Assembly (NCBI GenBank): GCA_950075905.1
Contig: CATMVR010000169.1
Span: 1 to 8,639 of the forward strand
Length of the DNA: 8,639 bases
Reading direction: 5' to 3'
Source of the DNA: an uncultured Persicitalea sp.
Lineage (GTDB): Bacteria; Bacteroidota; Bacteroidia; Cytophagales; Spirosomataceae
The translations under genes and the position numbers were made by a program. Every line of letters begins with the position of its first letter. Position 1 is the first letter of the stretch. The notes under the pieces were generated by a model that was given only the letters and a program-made list of their open reading frames with translations, did not search any database and was not told the DNA's origin. Positions 1 to 7,826 of the stretch are shown here, one piece after another.

Positions 1-27
1 CTCCGTTGCCACCAGTAGAGTACCCAT

Positions 28-67
28 AAAAAAGGAAGCCAGCCATGCGCCAACATCACTGACTTCC
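28..67 (-). terminator. Candidate leftward intrinsic terminator upstream of susC
   Basis: Positions 34-42 (GGAAGCCAG) and 59-67 (CTGACTTCC) form a 9-bp stem. The only imperfect pair is 39/62: it is a C-A mismatch in a rightward transcript but a G-U wobble in a leftward one. The leftward transcript also carries six U directly after the stem (complement of 28-33), while the rightward transcript has no T-rich tail. Both features point to function on the minus strand. The 16-nt loop can add a small ATG/CAT pairing. No minus-strand gene is visible to the right, so any transcript ending here would be antisense to the susC leader or start. It could instead lie in the leader of a leftward gene beginning near position 27. 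The structure is seen in the sequence; its function is inferred. Confidence 0.5.
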
Positions 68-100
68 TAGATCTCTCCCGAAAGCGAATTCTGACGACGC

Positions 101-131
101 AACTCCGCCTGAGCGGATTCAGGAGTTTTTT
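101..131 (+). terminator. Hairpin with T-run just before susC (terminator or attenuator)
   Basis: AACTCC (101-106) pairs with GGAGTT (122-127), and TGA (110-112) pairs with TCA (119-121). A GCC bulge (107-109) interrupts the stem, the loop is GCGGAT, and six T follow (126-131). This has the form of a rightward intrinsic terminator. An alternative perfect 5-bp hairpin, TCCGC (104-108) with GCGGA (113-117) around a CTGA loop, cannot form at the same time. The AGGAG at 121-125 is a possible ribosome-binding sequence for the start at 137 and lies in the main stem. It may end an upstream gene that is mostly outside the window, or act as a leader attenuator for susC. Which one depends on where the susC promoter lies, and I could not find it. 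Confidence 0.5.
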
Positions 132-136
132 GCCAA

Positions 137-3100
137 ATGTTTCACCTGACAAACCGTAAAATTATGTCAAAACGACTACACATTCAAAAAGCTTTACAGA
201 AAATCATGCGTATCAGTCTGTATCAAGCGATCCTGGCACTGTCTTTCGTAAGCCTCACGCAGGCCCACGAAGTGACGGCCCAAAAAGTACTTGAGCAACG
301 GGTCACGATCCAGCTGAGCAACCTGGGGGTTGTGCAGATTCTGGATAAAATTGAAAAAGTGACCGACGTCAAATTCATGTACAACCCGCAGATTTTCCCG
401 GCGGGGCAGCGCTTCAACCTGAAATTTGAGGATGAGCCGCTCTACAATGTCCTGAACACCGTGCTTACTCCCGTGCAGGTAGCCTATGAGGTAGTAAACC
501 GGCGGATCATCCTGAAGCGCGACAATGCCCGTACCAGCGTGGATCCCGGCGTACCCATAGAAGTAGCTGCCCCCCTTCGTCTGGTGCGTGGAACCGTAAC
601 GGACGAGCGCAACACTCCCCTGCCCGGTGTGAGCGTGGTAGTGAAGAATACCCAGCGCGGTACTACCACAGACTCCAATGGAGAGTTTGAAGTAGACGTA
701 CCCAACGATCAGGCCGTGCTGGTGTTCAGCTTTGTGGGCTACTTGAAGCAAGAAATCACCGTAGGGAATCAGAGTAAGATAGCACTTCAAATGAAGCCTG
801 ATGATAATGCGCTGAATGAGGTGGTAGTGATAGGGTATGGTACGGTAGAAAAAAGCGACCTGACGGGTGCGGTTGGTTCTATTCAAACCCGAGACATTGT
901 ACGGGCCAATCCGGTAATGGCCTCCAAGGCTATTCAGGGGCAGGTGGCCGGTGCTACGGTTACCAAAACCGATAACCGTCCGGGTAGTGGATACAACATC
1001 ACCATCCGGGGAGAAAATACCATCAACAACTCAACGGCTCCGCTCGTGGTAATTGACGGTCTGATGGGCGGAGATATAAACAATCTTAATCCAAACGATA
1101 TTCAGTCCATGGATATCCTGAAAGATGCTTCCTCCACCGCTATTTATGGTTCAAGAGGTGCCAACGGGGTCATTATTATTACCACGAAGAAAGGACTTTC
1201 GGGTAAGCCAAGGGTTAGCTACGACAGCTACGTGGGTGCCAAGATACCTGCGCATATTCCAAGGTTAATGAATGCTCAGGAGTTTTACCAACTTACTCAT
1301 ACGGACAGACTATTGGAAAAGGTGTCGCCTGCCACCTTTACTGCGGCCGAAATATCTATGATCGAATCAGGTAAATCTACCGATTGGGTAGATCTGATTA
1401 CCCAAACCGGAATTCAGACCAGCCAGAACATCAGTGTAACGGGAGGTACTGAGCAAACCACCTACCGTTTTTCGGGGGGATTCCTGAACGAAGACGGAAA
1501 TGTAAAGTACACGGGTTTTAAGCGATATAACCTTAACGCCGGACTTGATAGTAAATTAGGCAAGCATTTTAAAGTAGGTTTTACTGCTTACCTGACCTAC
1601 TCAAACCAGAATCTGGGATCACGCGAGTCGCTGCGGAACGCCTACCGCGCCCGGCCAACGGGTACTAATTTGTTTGCGGATCTGGCAAACCCATCCGAAA
1701 ACTCGGATTTTGACATCGATGGGTATGCTTTCTGGATGGGTATCAACGACAAGCAGGTGCCAAACCCCCTGGCGGATATCAAGCCGGAATATTCAAAATT
1801 GCAGACTACCTCATCCACCATTATGAGTAACGGCTATGTTGAGTATAGTCCGATCAAAGGATTAAGTCTACGTTCTTCTATTTCAGCCATTTATAACACA
1901 TCACGCGTAGGTGATTTCCGCGGCATGTGGACCAAATCACAGATTGGTCGCTTGCCACGAGCTCAGTACGACAACAGTATCCTGGGTAGCTATACCCTGG
2001 ACAACATCCTTAATTATCAAGTGGGTGAAGGTAACCACAAGCTAAACTTTACGGGCCTGCAAAGTGCTTTTTACCAAAGAGATGAAGCGTATCGGGTGGC
2101 GGTAGTAGACCTTCCCTTTGACTCAGACTGGTACGCATTGAACACCGGTACCATCTCAGGTATTTCCAGTTCGTTGGTCGAGCGGTCGATCCTGTCCTAC
2201 ATGGGTCGCCTGAACTACTCGTACCGGGATAAGTACTTACTGACTTTAACGGGACGGTCTGATGGCGCTTCTCAGCTATCGGAGGGTAACAAATGGGCGT
2301 TCTTCCCATCGGTAGCCTTTGCCTGGCGAATGATTGAAGAACCTTTTATCAGTAATCTAAATACGTTTTCTGACCTGAAACTACGCCTTAGCTACGGACA
2401 AGTGGGTAACGCTACGGTAAATCCATACAGTACTCAGGCGGGCCTTCTTAGTACTCCCTATGATTTTGATGGGTCGCCTGCCTATGGCTTTGCGCCTTCC
2501 AATCTAGCCAATAAAGATTTGCGCTGGGAGCGCAGTAAGGAAGTAAACTTTGGACTAGACTTTGGGCTTTTCAGCAACCGGATTTCCGGTTCACTTGAAA
2601 TCTATAATCGGAAAACGGACGATCTGATTCTGAATCAGCGCCTACCAACGGCTTCGGGTTTTTCACAGGTAACGTCTAACGTGGGACAAATTGAGAACAA
2701 GGGTATTGAGTTAACCCTAAACACCGTGAATGTTGCCCAAAACGACTTCACATGGAGCACGGCGTTGACCTTTACCCGTAACAGAAATCAGATCCTCTCG
2801 TTATACGGCGACGGCCAAACCGTGGATAAAGGAAATAAACTTTTTGTCGGCCACCCGGTAAGGTCTAACTTCGACTTTGAGTTTGATGGTATTTGGCAAA
2901 CTTCCCAAAAAGATGAAGCGGCCAGATATAAGCAGGTACCAGGCTCGGTACGTGTAGTCGACCAGAATAACGATGGTGTAATTTCTTCTACCGATGCCAT
3001 TGATGACCGCGTGGTGTTGGGCTCGGAGCTGCCCAATTTCCTGGTAGGATTGACCAATCGTTTGAAGTACAAAAACTTCGATTTGTCCTTCTTATTCTAC

Positions 3101-3493
3101 TACCGGAATGGCACGCAATACCGCAATGGAACACTAGCCGGTACCTTTGGAGATATAGGGAGCACCCGGTACAACAAGCTAGCCGAACTGGATTATTGGA
3201 CAAGTGAAAACCCTTCTAATACGTTCTATGGCGTAGTTAATAACCCTTATCGAGGGGCGATCTACTACCAGGATGCCAGCTTTTTACGGTTATCCGATGT
3301 GACCTTGGGATATACACTACCCCGTGGGCTGATGGATAAGTGGAAACTATCCGCCGCCCGTGTGTATGCCCAGGTAATGAACCCGCTTATTGTCACTAAA
3401 TACACCGGATTTGATCCTGAGTTTAATTCGAATATCTACCAGGACGATGTGCCTTCGATGATCCTTACACTTGGTGTCAATATTAGTTTCTAA
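137..3493 (+). CDS. SusC/RagA-family TonB-dependent outer-membrane transporter with STN domain
   Basis: This protein imports glycan fragments (or a similar large ligand) across the outer membrane using TonB/ExbBD energy, in complex with the SusD lipoprotein encoded next. Reading 1118 residues from position 137, the order is: Sec signal peptide with hydrophobic core at about 27-42; STN (secretin/TonB N-terminal) domain at about 53-127; carboxypeptidase-regulatory-like beta-sandwich at about 149-220, with RGTVTDERNTPLPGVSV and FSFVGY; a TonB-box-like stretch NEVVVIGYG at 227-235; a plug domain at about 236-352, including LKDASSTAIYGSRGANGVI; then a beta-barrel containing the family motif GQIENKGIELTLN and ending in an aromatic residue (GVNISF). 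The length is usual for the family. The start is uncertain. ATG 137 has AGGAG 11 bases upstream, but ATG 164 (MSKRLHIQK) gives a more normal signal-peptide n-region. The STN domain implies possible signalling to a FecR-type anti-sigma factor, not seen here. The substrate cannot be read from sequence. Confidence 0.97.
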   Translation: MFHLTNRKIMSKRLHIQKALQKIMRISLYQAILALSFVSLTQAHEVTAQKVLEQRVTIQLSNLGVVQILDKIEKVTDVKFMYNPQIFPAGQRFNLKFEDEPLYNVLNTVLTPVQVAYEVVNRRIILKRDNARTSVDPGVPIEVAAPLRLVRGTVTDERNTPLPGVSVVVKNTQRGTTTDSNGEFEVDVPNDQAVLVFSFVGYLKQEITVGNQSKIALQMKPDDNALNEVVVIGYGTVEKSDLTGAVGSIQTRDIVRANPVMASKAIQGQVAGATVTKTDNRPGSGYNITIRGENTINNSTAPLVVIDGLMGGDINNLNPNDIQSMDILKDASSTAIYGSRGANGVIIITTKKGLSGKPRVSYDSYVGAKIPAHIPRLMNAQEFYQLTHTDRLLEKVSPATFTAAEISMIESGKSTDWVDLITQTGIQTSQNISVTGGTEQTTYRFSGGFLNEDGNVKYTGFKRYNLNAGLDSKLGKHFKVGFTAYLTYSNQNLGSRESLRNAYRARPTGTNLFADLANPSENSDFDIDGYAFWMGINDKQVPNPLADIKPEYSKLQTTSSTIMSNGYVEYSPIKGLSLRSSISAIYNTSRVGDFRGMWTKSQIGRLPRAQYDNSILGSYTLDNILNYQVGEGNHKLNFTGLQSAFYQRDEAYRVAVVDLPFDSDWYALNTGTISGISSSLVERSILSYMGRLNYSYRDKYLLTLTGRSDGASQLSEGNKWAFFPSVAFAWRMIEEPFISNLNTFSDLKLRLSYGQVGNATVNPYSTQAGLLSTPYDFDGSPAYGFAPSNLANKDLRWERSKEVNFGLDFGLFSNRISGSLEIYNRKTDDLILNQRLPTASGFSQVTSNVGQIENKGIELTLNTVNVAQNDFTWSTALTFTRNRNQILSLYGDGQTVDKGNKLFVGHPVRSNFDFEFDGIWQTSQKDEAARYKQVPGSVRVVDQNNDGVISSTDAIDDRVVLGSELPNFLVGLTNRLKYKNFDLSFLFYYRNGTQYRNGTLAGTFGDIGSTRYNKLAELDYWTSENPSNTFYGVVNNPYRGAIYYQDASFLRLSDVTLGYTLPRGLMDKWKLSAARVYAQVMNPLIVTKYTGFDPEFNSNIYQDDVPSMILTLGVNISF

Positions 3494-3500
3494 CGAATTA

Positions 3501-3526
3501 AATAAGATACAGATGAATAAGATACA
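3501..3526 (+). repeat. 11-bp direct repeat flanking the susD start codon
   Basis: AATAAGATACA occurs exactly at 3501-3511 and again at 3516-3526, a 15-base period, with the susD ATG (3513-3515) lying between the copies. The first copy is in the susC-susD gap and the second encodes the first residues of SusD after Met. A looser third match (TAAGACGATA) follows at about 3530. It looks like a short tandem duplication. A role in translation initiation, mRNA structure or small-RNA pairing is possible, but nothing in the sequence proves one. Confidence 0.75.
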
Positions 3527-5369
3527 TATAAGACGATATAGTTTTTGGATTGCCGCAGCTCTCCTGTTGAGTCAAAGTAGCTGTAAGGACGATTTCCTGG
3601 TAGAAAAACCAGTCTCTACCCTTACTACGGATACGTATTACAAAACGGCCGCGGGTTTTGAAGATTTGGTGAAGGCGTGTTACCCGCTTCTACGGAATAT
3701 TCATCAGAACCGGGTACTGGTACTCAATGGCACGGATGTATTTGCTTCGTCTACCGGCTGGAACCCAAACGCCAATGGTACCGTAGGCCAGCCTCCCGCT
3801 ATCGACGTATACGATACCCGTTTTAACGCAAACATAGGAGAACTACAATCTCTGTGGCAATTGCTATACGCCGAAATAGCCAGAACAAACACTGCAATTT
3901 CAAGAGCACCTGGTATTACGACTATGGCCCCTGCCTTGAAAGATGCGCGGGTTTCGGAGGCTAAGTTTTTACGGGCCCTTGCCTTGTTCTATGCTGTACA
4001 GCAGTGGGGTGATATTCCGATGCCTTTGGAAGAGGAGACTACGCCAAGTAAGGATTTTCCCCGCGTTGCTTCGGCGGAAGTATACAAGCAAATTATTGCC
4101 GACTTGCTCGAATGTGAGGCGAAGCTACCCGTTACGGCTTCCAATTATGGTCGGGCTACCAAGGGGGCGGCGCAGTTTCTTTTGGCTCGGGTGTATCTGA
4201 CCAGAGGTTGGAATTTTAACAATGCTTTGGGTGGGTCAAATGCCGATTTTGATGCCGCTGTGCAATACGCCGACAAGGTGATCAGCGCGTACCCATTGGC
4301 AGCCAACTACAAGGATTTGTTTCCCACTCATTCCAAAAACCCGATTAACCAGTACAAAGGAGCGCAGAATGATAAGAATGCTGAGATTGTGTTTTCAGTA
4401 CAGTACAGTTCGGATGTGTTGACGAGCAGAACCGATGCCGCTTTTCCGCAGGCTCAGCCGGGGAGTGACCTGCACTCCAGGTTTGGGGCTAGTGGGGAAG
4501 GCCTGCCGGGCACCAAAGGCAGAACCTCCGATTATAACCGTTGCCTGAGCATTCATAACCCAACGGCGGCAATCTATCGGATGTTTGATCCGGAGAATGA
4601 CACCCGTTATGCGCACAATTTCAATGTTGTAGGGTATGCTCTGCAGGCGGTCAATAATTTCAGACCGCTGCCGCTCACCAACCCTAGCCTGACCATCAAT
4701 ATCGCGCAGGGAGATACCGTTTTGTATTGTCGCCCATGGAACAAGCCCGCTTTAACCCAGGCAGAAAGAGGAGTGGATTTGGGTGGAACCAAGAAGTATG
4801 CGGTAGTCAACACCAACGAGTTTGGCGGGGGATATCCCATTATTAACTCCGGTTTTCAGATATCACAGCCGATGATGTGGAAGTTTTGGGAACCTAATAT
4901 TCCGTATGGCGATAGCTACGGTACTACCAACGAAATACTGTTCCGTTCTGCCGAAGCCTATCTGATTGCGGCTGAGGCGTTGGTGAAGAGTGGAAAAAAT
5001 GGTAGCCTTGGTGGTGCCGATGTATACTACAATCGTGTTTTGGATCGAGCCCTGGGTGCTAAGAAAGGTACTGTGCCGTTTCGGGCTGCTGCTCCCGAAG
5101 ATCAGACCTCGCTGGCCACGGCTTCCTACCGGGCTACTCCGGGCAACATCACCATCGACATGATTCTGGACGAAAGAGCCCGTGAATTCATGGGTGAGTA
5201 CGACCGGTGGTTTGACCTGAAAAGAACGGGCAAACTGGTGGAGCGGGTCAAAAAATACAACCCGTGGAAAACCGGGCAGTCGATCTCGGATATTCATTAT
5301 CTGCGCCCCATTCCCCAGGGTGAAATAGATTTATCTTTTCCCAAGATGAGTCAAAATCCGGGTTATTGA
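3513..5369 (+). CDS. SusD/RagB-family surface glycan-binding lipoprotein
   Basis: SusD-type proteins sit on the outer surface over the SusC barrel and help capture substrate. The 618-residue product has a lipoprotein signal peptide (hydrophobic core IAAALLLS, then QSSC with the lipid-bearing Cys24). The following KDDF resembles the Bacteroidota lipoprotein export signal that sends proteins to the cell surface. FLVEKPVSTLTTDTYYKT and the next roughly 200 residues fit the SusD-like N-terminal TPR region. The C-terminal SusD/RagB domain shows FRSAEAYLIAAEAL near 475-488, DERAREFMGEYDRWFDLKR from 553, YLRPIP at 596-601, and the terminal SQNPGY. ATG 3513 was chosen because it puts the signal peptide at the N-terminus. 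The upstream in-frame ATG at 3471 would overlap the susC end and spoil the signal peptide. The gene follows susC by 19 bases, so the two are almost certainly one transcript. Ligand specificity cannot be inferred. Confidence 0.97.
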   Translation: MNKIHIRRYSFWIAAALLLSQSSCKDDFLVEKPVSTLTTDTYYKTAAGFEDLVKACYPLLRNIHQNRVLVLNGTDVFASSTGWNPNANGTVGQPPAIDVYDTRFNANIGELQSLWQLLYAEIARTNTAISRAPGITTMAPALKDARVSEAKFLRALALFYAVQQWGDIPMPLEEETTPSKDFPRVASAEVYKQIIADLLECEAKLPVTASNYGRATKGAAQFLLARVYLTRGWNFNNALGGSNADFDAAVQYADKVISAYPLAANYKDLFPTHSKNPINQYKGAQNDKNAEIVFSVQYSSDVLTSRTDAAFPQAQPGSDLHSRFGASGEGLPGTKGRTSDYNRCLSIHNPTAAIYRMFDPENDTRYAHNFNVVGYALQAVNNFRPLPLTNPSLTINIAQGDTVLYCRPWNKPALTQAERGVDLGGTKKYAVVNTNEFGGGYPIINSGFQISQPMMWKFWEPNIPYGDSYGTTNEILFRSAEAYLIAAEALVKSGKNGSLGGADVYYNRVLDRALGAKKGTVPFRAAAPEDQTSLATASYRATPGNITIDMILDERAREFMGEYDRWFDLKRTGKLVERVKKYNPWKTGQSISDIHYLRPIPQGEIDLSFPKMSQNPGY

Positions 5370-5382
5370 TACAACTCAGCAG

Positions 5383-5418
5383 AAAGGTTTGCTTCTCTCC
5401 GGAGGGCAGACCTTTTTT
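5383..5418 (+). terminator. Intrinsic terminator after the susCD pair
   Basis: AAAGGTTTGC (5383-5392) pairs with GCAGACCTTT (5406-5415) as a 10-bp stem. The one imperfect pair, 5389/5409, is a U-G wobble in the rightward transcript. The 13-base loop contains CTCCGGAG. Six T run from 5413 to 5418. The other strand has an A-C mismatch at that pair and no long U-tail, so the structure works rightward. It lies 13 bases after the susD stop and ends 28 bases before the next gene. It should separate, fully or partly, expression of susCD from the enzyme genes. I found no Bacteroidota -33/-7 promoter with good spacing in the remaining bases before 5447. Confidence 0.85.
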
Positions 5419-5446
5419 GTAAAAAAATAATCTTACTCCTTACCCA

Positions 5447-7819
5447 ATGCTTTACAAAAAGTTCTATCTGCTTGCGCTTGCCGGAATTCTGGTAGCTTCG
5501 TCTTCTTTTCAGGAAAAGCCGGCGCCGGCCAAAACGGCCCCCGCCGATCTGGTAGAGCCGCTGGTCGATTCGGCCAACTCACGCTTTTTCTTTTTCAGCT
5601 CCGCCACCCGGCCTTTCGGCATGGTGAACCTCAGCCCCGACATGGCCCTCAACGGCGCCTGGAACTCGGGCTACCGCTACAACGAAGATTCCATCAAGTG
5701 TTTTAGCCACGTACACGCCTGGCAGATGTCCGGCATTCCGGTGCTGCCCACGACGGGCACGTTCAGAGGGCATCTCGGCCCGGACGTGTACGGTTCCCGT
5801 TATTCGCACAAGACCGAACTCGCCAAAGCCGGGTACCACAAGGTAGTGCTGGACGATTATCAGATCACGGCCGAGCTGACGGCCACCACCCGGGTGGGTT
5901 TCCATAAGTATACCTTTCCGCAGGCGGAGCAAAGCCATATTCTGTTTGATTTTACTACGGTACTCGGTAACTCGGAGCAGCAAAGTGGCATGGTACAGAA
6001 AGTGAGCAGCACCGAGCTGGAAGGCCACGCCGTGATGGCTCCAACCTCCCGCCGCCCCAAACCGTTTACGGTATACTTCGTGGCGGTGTTTGACAAGCCC
6101 TTTGGAAAATTTGGTGGCTGGAAGGAGGGAAAGCTGGTATCCGTGCAGGATAAAATCGAGGGAGAAAAAACGGGTGCTTACGTGAGCTTTACAACCAAAA
6201 ACGGCGAAGTACGTCAGATGAAAGTGGCTATCTCCTACGTAAGTACCGGGCAAGCCCGACTAAACCTTACCACCGAGCTACCCCACTGGAACTTTGATAA
6301 AATCCGCACCGAAGCCCGCGCCGACTGGAATACCTGGCTCAGCCGCATGGAAATCGAAGGGGGTACCCTTGTCGAACAGCGGCGCTTTTACACCGACCTG
6401 TGGCACGCCTTACAGGGCCGGCGGATCGTCAACGACGTTAACGGCAAGTACCTGGATATGACCGGTCCTGAGCGGCGCATCGGGCAGATACCCCTCGGGC
6501 CCGACGGCAAACCCAAGTTCAACCATCATAACTCCGACTCCTTCTGGGGAGCGCAGTGGTCGCTCAACACCCTCTGGCATCTGGTATACCCCGAAGTATC
6601 CGAGTCGTTCGTCAACTCCATGCTGATGATGTACGACGACGGTGGGCTGATTCCACGAGGCCCTGCCGGTGGTAACTATACGTACGTCATGACGGGAGCA
6701 TCTTCCACGCCTTTCATCGTGAGCGCCTGGCTGAAAGGAATCCGTGGGTTCGACATCAACAAAGCGTACGAGGGTTTGCGCAAGAATCATTTTCCGGGAG
6801 GGATGATGAGCAAGGCGGGCTACGAGCACAATACCCTCAAAGGCGGCGGCATCGAAGCCTACATGGAGCGGGGCTACATACCCCATCCGCTGTACAAGCG
6901 CCGGTACGGCGGGCATCAGGATGGCTCCGCCCAAACTCTGGAGTACGCCTACCAGGACTTTGCGCTCGGACAGCTGGCAAACCATCTTGGCAAAAAAGAC
7001 GATCATGCGCTTTTTATAAAAAGAGCCGAAAACTACAAGAATATCTGGAATCCCGAATTAGGCTGGATGTGGGTGCGCGACACCACCGGCAAGTGGGTGC
7101 AGCCCGTCGATATTCTGCGCTACGACCATGGCTGGGTAGAGGGCAATGCGGCCCAGTATACCTGGTTTGTGCCCCACGACGTGAAGGGCTTGGTCAAGCT
7201 CATGGGTGGAAACGAAGCGTTCGTGGCCAAGCTGAACGGCTCGTTCGAGAAAGCCGAAAAGCATGATTTTGTATCGGGCAAATCGCACGACAAAGAAACC
7301 CTGGAAGAGCTGCGGCGGGTATATATCAACTACGGCAACCAGCCCAGTATGGAAACCCCCTGGCTCTTCAACTACGCCGGTGCCCCCTGGCTCACCCAGC
7401 ACTGGACCCGGCAGATCATCGACAAGGTATACAGTGGTATCTCACCCCAGGAAGGATACAGCGGCGACGAAGATCAGGGACTGATGGGCTCGCTGGCCGT
7501 GTTGCTGAAAACGGGCATATTCTCCACCGATGGGGGTACCTCCGAAAAGCCATTTTACGAAATCACGAGCCCTTTATTTTCAAAAATCACCATTCACCTG
7601 AACCCGAAGTACTATGCGGGAGGGACCTTCACCATTCAGACCCAGGGTACCGGCCGGTATATCCAATCGGCTACGCTGAACGGAACCACGCTCGACCGAC
7701 CGTGGATGTGGCACGAAACAGTAGCGAAGGGGGGAATTTTGACTTTACGTATGGGTACCAGCCCCAACAAAAGCTGGGGTGCCCGCCCGCAGGATGCACC
7801 GCCTTCGATGTCTGAATAA
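5447..7819 (+). CDS. Divergent glycoside hydrolase family 92 protein (alpha-mannosidase type), secreted
   Basis: GH92 enzymes are calcium-dependent, inverting exo-alpha-mannosidases. This 790-residue product has a Sec signal peptide (core LLALAGILVASSS) and no lipobox cysteine, suggesting a periplasmic or secreted enzyme. The N-terminal beta-sandwich carries PFGMVNLSPD from residue 56 and FSHVH at 86-90. The (alpha/alpha)6 catalytic region follows, with the family signatures VEGNAAQYTW, FNYAGAPWLTQ and GDEDQG. The C-terminal part carries SPLFSKITIHL and YIQSATLNG, as in the family. By spacing, Glu565 would be the general acid and Asp674/Asp676 the base pair. The 109 residues between Glu565 and Asp674 equal the Glu533-Asp642 spacing I recall for Bacteroides Bt3990. 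Departures from the standard family: GNEPSHH is GNQPSME (Gln632), and the usual TGGxGHTFPGA before PFGM is SANSRFFFFSSATR. These fit a divergent branch, so mannosidase activity and linkage are inferred. The next gene starts 7 bases after the stop. Confidence 0.92.
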   Translation: MLYKKFYLLALAGILVASSSFQEKPAPAKTAPADLVEPLVDSANSRFFFFSSATRPFGMVNLSPDMALNGAWNSGYRYNEDSIKCFSHVHAWQMSGIPVLPTTGTFRGHLGPDVYGSRYSHKTELAKAGYHKVVLDDYQITAELTATTRVGFHKYTFPQAEQSHILFDFTTVLGNSEQQSGMVQKVSSTELEGHAVMAPTSRRPKPFTVYFVAVFDKPFGKFGGWKEGKLVSVQDKIEGEKTGAYVSFTTKNGEVRQMKVAISYVSTGQARLNLTTELPHWNFDKIRTEARADWNTWLSRMEIEGGTLVEQRRFYTDLWHALQGRRIVNDVNGKYLDMTGPERRIGQIPLGPDGKPKFNHHNSDSFWGAQWSLNTLWHLVYPEVSESFVNSMLMMYDDGGLIPRGPAGGNYTYVMTGASSTPFIVSAWLKGIRGFDINKAYEGLRKNHFPGGMMSKAGYEHNTLKGGGIEAYMERGYIPHPLYKRRYGGHQDGSAQTLEYAYQDFALGQLANHLGKKDDHALFIKRAENYKNIWNPELGWMWVRDTTGKWVQPVDILRYDHGWVEGNAAQYTWFVPHDVKGLVKLMGGNEAFVAKLNGSFEKAEKHDFVSGKSHDKETLEELRRVYINYGNQPSMETPWLFNYAGAPWLTQHWTRQIIDKVYSGISPQEGYSGDEDQGLMGSLAVLLKTGIFSTDGGTSEKPFYEITSPLFSKITIHLNPKYYAGGTFTIQTQGTGRYIQSATLNGTTLDRPWMWHETVAKGGILTLRMGTSPNKSWGARPQDAPPSMSE

Positions 7820-7826
7820 AAAAACT

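Larger units (their letters stand above)
1..136. promoter_or_regulatory. Leader/intergenic region upstream of susC
   Basis: No gene can be supported here. One + frame is open from the left edge to a TAG at 68-70 and another to a TAA at 27-29. Either could be the tail of an upstream gene, but both are too short to judge. The region is dominated by two hairpin-plus-T-run structures of opposite polarity (28-67 and 101-131). I searched for a Bacteroidota-type TAnnTTTG element on both strands and found no convincing match. The susC promoter may lie left of the window or be non-canonical. Confidence 0.4.

Noticed and set aside
1..66. A minus-strand reading into the left edge gives a hydrophobic peptide (GAWLASFFMGTLLVATE), and another minus frame gives MLAHGWLPFLWVLYWWQR.
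   Set aside because: The fragments are too short, are cut by the window edge, conflict with each other, and the first has a stop just upstream with no good start or ribosome-binding site. A divergent gene start cannot be excluded, but it is not supported.
2..70. Possible C-terminal tail of an upstream + strand gene ending with TAG at 68-70.
   Set aside because: Only about 22 codons with no recognisable motif; another frame also ends naturally at 27-29, so neither can be preferred.
3471..3512. Upstream in-frame ATG at 3471 as the susD start, overlapping the end of susC by 23 bases.
   Set aside because: It would place 14 extra, partly polar residues before an otherwise typical lipoprotein signal peptide; ATG 3513 fits the family.
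5416..5435. TTTG (5416-5419) and TAATCTTA (5428-5435) as a Bacteroidota -33/-7 promoter for the GH92 gene.
   Set aside because: The gap is 8 bases instead of about 19-21, and the second element matches TAnnTTTG poorly.
6410..7006. Long minus-strand open frame of 198 codons inside the GH92 gene; similar long ones at 194-886 and 5579-6253.
   Set aside because: They lie opposite well-supported family genes, have no initiation context or domain signal, and are the usual shadow of GC-rich coding DNA.
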